Shown here: piece after piece, positions 7,923-12,015 of the stretch
How positions within the stretch are numbered: position 1 is the stretch's first letter
Layout: each line of letters opens with the position of its first letter
Origin: JAHFUI01 sp041485905
Lineage (GTDB): Bacteria > Acidobacteriota > Vicinamibacteria > Vicinamibacterales > CAVVIG01
Length of the DNA stretch: 12,015 bases
Reading direction: 5' to 3'
Assembly: GCA_041485905.1 (NCBI GenBank)
Contig: JBGPKK010000142.1
Span: 1-12,015, forward strand
Program-made: the position numbers and the translations under genes
The notes under the pieces: generated by a model
Databases searched by the model: none
The model's input: only the letters and a program-made list of their open reading frames with translations
What the model was told of the DNA's origin: nothing

Positions 7923-8394
7923 TCCCGCGCCGGCACGCGTGAACACTCCGCGAACACGGTTGCGGCAAGCGGAGCAAGCCGCGATACGATGAGCGGGGCG
8001 TGTCAGCGGGCCAACCCCGCGCCCGATCGAGAGGTGACGTGAGGGCCGCGGGCGTCAAACAAAATGTTCCTGCCGTTCCTGGAAGTGTCGATCGACAAAC
8101 GACGACCTGCGCTGCGAAGGTCTCGATGCGATCAGGTAACTCTCCACCACGGAGGACGCAGAGGCGGAAACCGTTTTATCCTCCGTGTCCAATGGGCGCC
8201 CGCGCCGACACACGCGATCAACCAGATCCGTACCCACCTCATACCGTTCAATCATAAGGACCAGAACTCGCCGGATGGCGTAAACGCGTCGTCGAACTGG
8301 GCGTATGATCCAACTAGAATCCGGGCGGTAGAGAGAGCAAGAACCTGGAAGGCCGGAGAGGCTCGGGGAGGCCCTGGAGACCCTGGAGGCAACG
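7923..8394. other. 472-bp intergenic region: hairpins, candidate promoter and purine-rich leader
   Basis: No convincing gene is seen; two short open frames here lack a plausible protein signature. After the TPR-protein stop there are two GC-rich hairpins without U-tracts: GCGGC (7962-7966) with GCCGC (7978-7982), and GCGGGG (7993-7998) with CCCCGC (8015-8020). Either could help end transcription. Upstream of the operon, TATGAT (8304-8309) and TAGAAT (8315-8320) are possible -10 boxes, with only a poor -35 match (TCGAAC, 8292-8297), so the operon promoter is probably here but not pinned down. The last 60 bases are strongly purine-rich and contain a tandem nonamer, CCCTGGAGA (8372-8380) then CCCTGGAGG (8381-8389). 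The second copy carries the GGAGG ribosome binding site of the next gene. Confidence 0.5.
8148..8187. repeat. Inverted repeat with a CACGGAGGA motif
   Basis: CACGGAGGA (8148-8156) and TCCTCCGTG (8179-8187) are exact reverse complements around a 22-base loop. The left part, continuing into CGCAGAGG, resembles the dispersed CACGGAGGACAC-type intergenic repeats I recall from several environmental bacterial phyla. It lies midway between two genes and does not look like a classic terminator. Confidence 0.5.
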
Positions 8395-9348
8395 ATGAGG
8401 AACACGGTTCAGCGCACGCATCAGGCGGCGGTTAGCGTGGCCGCCGCGGCGCTGTCGCTCGCGGTCGCCCTGTCCGGATGGACCGTTGCCGCACAGGGAC
8501 AGCCGCAAGGCCGCGGTCAGGGTGCGGGAGCACCGGCACCGGCACCGGCCGCGCCAGCACCCGGACAGGGAGCGGCGGGCCGCGGTCGTGGTCAGGCGCC
8601 ACCCCAGACGGCCCAGGCGGCGGCGCCCATCGATCTCACCGGCTGGTGGGTCTCCATCGTGACGGAGGACTGGCGGTGGCGGATGGTCACGCCGGCCAAA
8701 CTCGACTACGCCAGCGTGCCGATCAGCAACGAAGGACGTCGAGTCGCCGACACGTGGGATCCTGCCAAAGACGAGCGTGAGGGGAACGCGTGCCGGGCGT
8801 ACGGCGCGGCCGCGATCATGCGCGTGCCCGGCCGCGTGCACAGGACGTGGCAGGATGAAAGCACGTTGAAGATTGAAACCGACGCCGGCACGCAGACGCG
8901 CGTCCTGCATTTCGGCGATGCGCAGCCGCCGGCGGGCGAGCAGGGATGGCAGGGCTATTCGGCCGCTTCGTGGGAGATCGCGGGCGGCGGCGCGAGAGGT
9001 GGTGGCGGTGGCGGCGGTGCGCCGGGCGGCGCGGGCGGCGGCGGTGGTGGCGGGCGCGGTGGTGCTGGCGGCGGAGCGCCGGCGGGGCCGCGATTCGGCT
9101 CGCTGAAGGTCGTGACGACTCACATGAAGCCCGGCTACCTTCGCAAGAATGGTGTACCATACAGCGAAAATGCGACCGTGACCGAGTACTTCGACCGGCA
9201 CACCGAGGCCAACGCCGACGAGTGGTTCACGGTCACGACGATCGTCGACGATTCGAAGTATCTCGCGCAGCCGTTCATCACGAGCAGCGGGTTCAAGAAG
9301 GAGCGCGACGGGGCCAAGTGGCGGCCGACGCCCTGCATGGCGCAGTAA
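8395..9348 (+). CDS. Exported protein of unknown function with polyglycine loop insertion (operon gene 1)
   Basis: This is a 317-residue protein I cannot name. A signal peptide (hydrophobic stretch about 11-30, cleavage near VAA/Q at 33) is followed by a low-complexity Q/G/R/A/P linker to about residue 78. The folded part starts at IDLTGWWVSIVTEDWRWRM and is rich in Trp and beta-type sequence. It is a paralogue of the next gene: WQGYSAASWE aligns with WQGFSTGKWE, KVVTTHMKPGYLRKNGVPYS with TVTTTHLKMGWIRRNGIPRS, and two cysteines (133 and 314) match Cys99 and Cys243 there. Between SWE and SLKVV lies a Gly/Ala-rich segment, about residues 195-231, absent from the paralogue. The start is fixed by GGAGG at 8385-8389. 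It is the first gene of a three-gene operon, with nine bases to the next gene. It is presumably periplasmic or secreted; no catalytic motif is evident. Confidence 0.85.
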   Translation: MRNTVQRTHQAAVSVAAAALSLAVALSGWTVAAQGQPQGRGQGAGAPAPAPAAPAPGQGAAGRGRGQAPPQTAQAAAPIDLTGWWVSIVTEDWRWRMVTPAKLDYASVPISNEGRRVADTWDPAKDEREGNACRAYGAAAIMRVPGRVHRTWQDESTLKIETDAGTQTRVLHFGDAQPPAGEQGWQGYSAASWEIAGGGARGGGGGGGAPGGAGGGGGGGRGGAGGGAPAGPRFGSLKVVTTHMKPGYLRKNGVPYSENATVTEYFDRHTEANADEWFTVTTIVDDSKYLAQPFITSSGFKKERDGAKWRPTPCMAQ

Positions 9349-9357
9349 GAAGGACGT

Positions 9358-10275
9358 ATGACAAGCATGATCCGGACACGGACCTTTCGAATCACGTCGG
9401 CGAGTGTTGTCCTGATGGCCGTGGTGGTCCTGGGAACCATATTGGCAGCCAGCCGTCCGGCGTCCGCCCAGGGTCCGCAGGCGCGCGGCGTCGATCTGTC
9501 CGGCGAATGGGCGCCCAGGTTCCACGAGGATCAGCCCGAGCGCATTCCGGGTCCGGAAATCGGCGACTACCTCGGTCTGCCGATCAACGCGGCCGCCCGC
9601 CTGCACGGCGACAGCTGGGACGCGTCGCTGCTGACGCTGCCCGAGCATCAGTGCAAGCCGCACCCGGCCGACTACTCGCCGCGAGGGCCGGCGAATCTGA
9701 GACTCTGGAAAGAGATCGACACGGCGTCTCAGAATCTGATCGCCTGGCACACGCACATTTCGTGGCAGGCGCCCGAGCGGACGATCTGGATGGACGGCCG
9801 TCCGCATCCGCCCGAATATGCCGCCCACATGTGGCAGGGCTTCTCGACCGGGAAGTGGGAGGGCGACATGCTCACTGTGACGACCACGCACCTCAAGATG
9901 GGGTGGATCCGCCGCAACGGCATTCCGCGGAGCGACACGGCGACGCTTGTCGAGCACTTCGTCCGGCACGGCAATGTACTGACGCTCGTGACGTGGATCA
10001 ACGATCCGGTGTACCTCGAGGAGCCTTTCGTCCGCACCACGAACTGGGAGCTCGACCCGCACCAGAACATCGCGCCGTATCCCTGCCAAATCGTCGTCGA
10101 AGTCGATCGGCCGCAAGGCACGGTCATCCACCATCTGCCCGGGGCCAATCCGTTTCTGGGCGAGTTCCCGGCGAAGTACAACATTCCGGCGGAGGCCGCC
10201 CGGGGCGGCGCGGAAACAATGTATCCAGAGTACCAGCTCAAACTTCAGGCGATGAAGAAGCCTGCAGGCAAGTAG
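9358..10275 (+). CDS. Exported protein of unknown function, paralogue of the preceding gene (operon gene 2)
   Basis: This is a 305-residue protein without a recognised name. The signal peptide has basic residues (MIRTRTFRITS), a hydrophobic core and cleavage after PASA at residue 37. Unlike gene 1, only a very short linker precedes the domain, which opens with GVDLSGEWAPRF, parallel to IDLTGWWVSIV. The body is Trp- and His-rich (AWHTHISWQAPERTIWMDG, then HPPEYAAHMWQGFSTGKWEG), suggesting an extracytoplasmic beta-rich fold that could bind a ligand or metal. WEGDMLTVTTTHLK followed by a NGIPRSDTATLVEHF segment is the best-conserved region shared with gene 1. AAGGA just upstream supports ATG 9358; ATG 9367 is an alternative with a shorter N-terminus. 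The stop is two bases before the next ATG, so translation is probably coupled. The function is unknown; the pairing with a metallohydrolase is the main clue. Confidence 0.87.
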   Translation: MTSMIRTRTFRITSASVVLMAVVVLGTILAASRPASAQGPQARGVDLSGEWAPRFHEDQPERIPGPEIGDYLGLPINAAARLHGDSWDASLLTLPEHQCKPHPADYSPRGPANLRLWKEIDTASQNLIAWHTHISWQAPERTIWMDGRPHPPEYAAHMWQGFSTGKWEGDMLTVTTTHLKMGWIRRNGIPRSDTATLVEHFVRHGNVLTLVTWINDPVYLEEPFVRTTNWELDPHQNIAPYPCQIVVEVDRPQGTVIHHLPGANPFLGEFPAKYNIPAEAARGGAETMYPEYQLKLQAMKKPAGK

Positions 10276-10277
10276 CG

Positions 10278-11360
10278 ATGAGAACGATCACGCGTGTTGC
10301 TCGGCTGATGTCCGTAGTGGCCGCCGCCGGCGTGGTGGGCACGCTAGGCTTCTCGCATCCACGGGCGCAGCAGGCGCAGCCAGACCCGGCGCAGCCGAAC
10401 CCGGCGCGCGGCCGGGCGGGGCGCGGCCAGCAGCCCGCGGGTCAACCGGCGCAAGGGCGGGGCGGGCAGCCGCAGAACTTCGACAACGTGGAGGTCCACG
10501 TGCTGCCGGTCCAGGGCAACGTCTACATGCTCGTGGGCGGCGGCGGCAACGTCACCATTCAGGTCGGCGACGACGGGGTCCTGCTGGTGGACACGTCCTA
10601 TGCGCAGTTGAGCGAGAAGATCCTCGCCGAGATTCGGAAGCTCTCGAACAAACCGATTCGCTACATCGTCAACACGCACGTCCACACCGATCACGTCGGC
10701 GGTAACGAGAACCTCGCCAAGATCGGCAACACGATTGCGGGGGGAAACGTCGGCAACAACGCCCCGACGGGCGCGACGATCATCGCGCACGAGAACGTGT
10801 TGAACAGGATGAGCGCGCCGACCGGCACGGTGGCGCCGTTCCCGGTTGCGGCCTGGCCGACCGACACCTACTTCACGAAGCAGAAAGAGGTGTACTTCAA
10901 CAACGAAGCGGTCGTCATCATGCATCAGCCGGCGGCACACACCGACGGCGACAGCATCGTGTATTTTCGCCGCTCGGATGTCGTAAGCACCGGCGACATC
11001 TTCGTCACCACGAGCTATCCGATCATCGACCAGCAGCGCGGGGGCAGCATCAACGGGATTATCAAGTCGTTGAACGTGCTCCTCGATTTGGCAATCCCGA
11101 AGGACAAGCAGGAAGGCGGCACCTACCTCATTCCCGGCCACGGCCGGCTGTGCGATGAAGCCGATCTGCTCGAGTACCGCGATATGGTCACCATCATTCG
11201 CGATCGCATCGAGGATCTGGTGAAGAAAGGCCGAACGCCGGATCAGGTGAAAGCGGCCAAGCCGACGCTCGATTACGACGGCCGGTACGGTTCAGATTCT
11301 GGTCCGTGGACTACCGCGATGTTTGTCGAAGCTGTGTATCGGGATCTGAGTAAGAAGTAG
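10278..11360 (+). CDS. Exported metallo-beta-lactamase-fold hydrolase (operon gene 3)
   Basis: This 360-residue protein has a signal peptide (about 1-30, cleavage near PRA/QQ) and a low-complexity Pro/Gln/Gly/Arg linker to about residue 66, then a metallo-beta-lactamase fold. The metal ligands are complete: THVHTDH at 133-139 (His134, His136, Asp138, His139), His221 in AAHTDGD, Asp240 in STGDIF and His288 in IPGHG. This His/Asp set is the glyoxalase II-type two-metal arrangement; the Cys ligand of class B1 beta-lactamases is absent at the Asp240 position, so antibiotic hydrolysis should not be assumed. A helical C-terminus (LEYRDMVTIIRDRIEDLVKKG) extends past the core. The linker chemistry matches operon gene 1, pointing to a shared extracytoplasmic location. 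The ATG begins two bases after the preceding stop, with no strong ribosome binding site, consistent with translational coupling. A longer open frame in the same phase reaches back to 8946, but that part is a shadow of genes 1 and 2. The substrate is unknown. Confidence 0.93.
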   Translation: MRTITRVARLMSVVAAAGVVGTLGFSHPRAQQAQPDPAQPNPARGRAGRGQQPAGQPAQGRGGQPQNFDNVEVHVLPVQGNVYMLVGGGGNVTIQVGDDGVLLVDTSYAQLSEKILAEIRKLSNKPIRYIVNTHVHTDHVGGNENLAKIGNTIAGGNVGNNAPTGATIIAHENVLNRMSAPTGTVAPFPVAAWPTDTYFTKQKEVYFNNEAVVIMHQPAAHTDGDSIVYFRRSDVVSTGDIFVTTSYPIIDQQRGGSINGIIKSLNVLLDLAIPKDKQEGGTYLIPGHGRLCDEADLLEYRDMVTIIRDRIEDLVKKGRTPDQVKAAKPTLDYDGRYGSDSGPWTTAMFVEAVYRDLSKK

Positions 11361-11378
11361 GTCCGAAAGTCTCAGGTG

Positions 11379-11403
11379 TGAAGGCTCAAGTCTGCAGCCT
11401 TCA
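11379..11403. terminator. Hairpin between convergent genes, possible bidirectional terminator
   Basis: TGAAGGCT (11379-11386) pairs exactly with AGCCTTCA (11396-11403) around a nine-base loop, just after the operon stop at 11360. The minus-strand gene ends at 11415, so the hairpin could serve both directions. There is no T-run, so the terminator role is inferred from position. Confidence 0.5.
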
Positions 11404-11421
11404 GCCTCCAGCCTTCAGCCT
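11394..11421. repeat. Four tandem heptamers of consensus NCAGCCT
   Basis: gcagcct, tcagcct, ccagcct and tcagcct follow each other without gaps. The unit is the same as in the repeat at 4823-4857. The right end runs into the neighbouring minus-strand gene: its stop codon (11415-11417) lies in the fourth copy, so the repeat shapes the last codons of that gene. Confidence 0.7.
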
Positions 11422-12015
11422 TCCGATGTGCGCGCCAGCGGCAGCCCAGCCGTTTCCCAGGCGGTCATGCCGCCGGCAATCTCCTCCACCCGGTCAAACC
11501 CGTGCTGCTGCAGCACGCTGGCGGCGATCGACGATCGATAGCCCCCCGCACAGTACACGAGCAGCGGCCGTCCCTTCGGCAGTTCCTGCAGGCGCTCGGC
11601 GAGATGATTCAGCGGCAGGCTGATGCTGCCCGCGATGGCCTGCTGCGCGCGCTCGCGCGGGCTGCGCACGTCGACGGCGACCGGCGGATCGGGCGACGCG
11701 AGACGCTCGGCGGCGAGCACGGGGCTGAGCCGCTCGGTCGCGGCGGTGAGGTCCGGATGCGCATCGAGGCTTCGAAGCCCGTCCTCGAGATAGCCGAGCA
11801 CCGTATCGAATCCGATGCGGCCTAGACGGATGGCCGCCTCCTGTTCGCGTCCCGGGGCGGCGATGATCACGATGGGATGCTCGCGGTTCAACATCGTCCC
11901 CGCCCACGTAGCATATTGACCGCCCAGGCCGATGTTGATGCTCCCGGCCAGATGCGTCGCGGCGAACTCGGCGGGATCCCGGGTGTCGAGCAACTGCGCT
12001 TCGTCGGCTTTCAGC
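11415..12015 (-). CDS. Tandem rhodanese C-terminal part of a probable persulfide dioxygenase-rhodanese fusion, 5' end missing
   Basis: The minus-strand frame is open through the right edge (the sequence before LLDTRDPAEF continues as LKADEAQ), so the apparent TTG start at 11993 is not a real start. Two rhodanese-like domains follow. The first (LLDTRDPAEFAATHLAGSIN, later IVIIAAPGREQEAAIRLGRI) lacks the active-site Cys and should be inactive. The second (VAVDVRSPRERAQQAIAGSI, later VYCAGGYRSS) has it, at codon 11548-11550. An inactive then an active rhodanese domain is the C-terminal plan of CstB-type proteins, where an N-terminal metallo-beta-lactamase-fold persulfide dioxygenase oxidises persulfides to sulfite and the rhodanese domain makes thiosulfate. 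The dioxygenase domain would lie outside the window, so that part is inferred. The fragment is probably cytoplasmic. It converges on the exported-hydrolase operon, with the last codons T-S-E-G-stop running into the heptamer repeat. Confidence 0.85.
   Translation of the reverse strand, partial: LKADEAQLLDTRDPAEFAATHLAGSINIGLGGQYATWAGTMLNREHPIVIIAAPGREQEAAIRLGRIGFDTVLGYLEDGLRSLDAHPDLTAATERLSPVLAAERLASPDPPVAVDVRSPRERAQQAIAGSISLPLNHLAERLQELPKGRPLLVYCAGGYRSSIAASVLQQHGFDRVEEIAGGMTAWETAGLPLARTSEG

Noticed and set aside
8000..8435. Two small open frames in the gap before the exported operon
   Set aside because: No ribosome binding site or protein-like features; they run through repeats and into the next gene in another frame.
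8314..10134. A 606-codon minus-strand open frame opposite the exported operon
   Set aside because: The composition is typical of a GC-rich shadow (Arg-rich, no signal or motif), while the plus strand carries two coherent paralogues with signal peptides and ribosome binding sites.
8946..10277. Upstream in-frame extension of the metallo-beta-lactamase-fold gene to 8946
   Set aside because: The extension is in another frame of the two preceding genes and is Arg-rich; ATG 10278 gives a proper signal peptide.
10278..11360. A beta-lactam resistance gene
   Set aside because: The ligand set has Asp240 where class B1 enzymes have Cys, and the fold is shared by many hydrolases; nothing indicates beta-lactam activity.
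11394..11421. CRISPR-like repeats
   Set aside because: The heptamers are contiguous with no spacers, and no cas genes are present.

Overview
The window is GC-rich, fully bacterial and densely coded. A large TonB-dependent receptor with a carboxypeptidase-regulatory-like N-terminus, secreted proteins with Gly/Arg/Pro/Gln-rich linkers, a membrane protein fused to a spermidine-synthase-like domain and TPRs, and short palindromic or heptameric repeats between and inside genes together suggest an Acidobacteriota genome, most likely Vicinamibacteria (subgroup 6). That placement is inference from gene style, since no rRNA or marker gene is present. No tRNA, rRNA, CRISPR array, transposase or phage gene was seen.

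Layout. (1) 1-1449, minus strand: a flavin-dependent aromatic hydroxylase of the 4-hydroxyphenylacetate 3-monooxygenase (HpaB) family, cut off by the left edge. (2) 1450-1714: a divergent control region with a near-consensus sigma70 promoter facing right and a pair of direct repeats spaced 21 bp apart. (3) 1715-4744, plus strand: a 1009-residue TonB-dependent outer-membrane receptor. (4) 4745-4883: a heptamer-based inverted repeat, probably acting as a terminator. (5) 4884-7922, plus strand: a 1012-residue inner-membrane protein with about 13 membrane segments, a spermidine-synthase-like Rossmann domain whose usual catalytic Asp region reads LEPPP, and C-terminal TPRs. A perfect 24-bp palindrome sits in frame inside its inter-lobe linker. 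(6) 7923-8394: a gap holding hairpins, a dispersed-type inverted repeat and a purine-rich leader. (7) 8395-11360, plus strand: a tight three-gene operon of exported proteins, two unnamed paralogues followed by a metallo-beta-lactamase-fold hydrolase with a complete two-metal site. (8) 11361-11414: a second tract of the same heptamer family, between convergent genes. (9) 11415-12015, minus strand: the C-terminal two rhodanese domains of what is probably a persulfide dioxygenase-rhodanese fusion (CstB-like), cut off by the right edge.

How they may work together. The operon at 8395-11360 is the best candidate for an undescribed system: three co-translated exported proteins, two of them recognisably duplicated, one carrying a long polyglycine loop insertion, and an accompanying exported metallohydrolase. 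The receptor could bring ligands into the periplasm where these proteins act, but it is about 3.6 kb away with another gene between, so a functional link is speculative. The HpaB-like enzyme and the persulfide-metabolism fragment look like ordinary catabolic and sulfur-handling genes.
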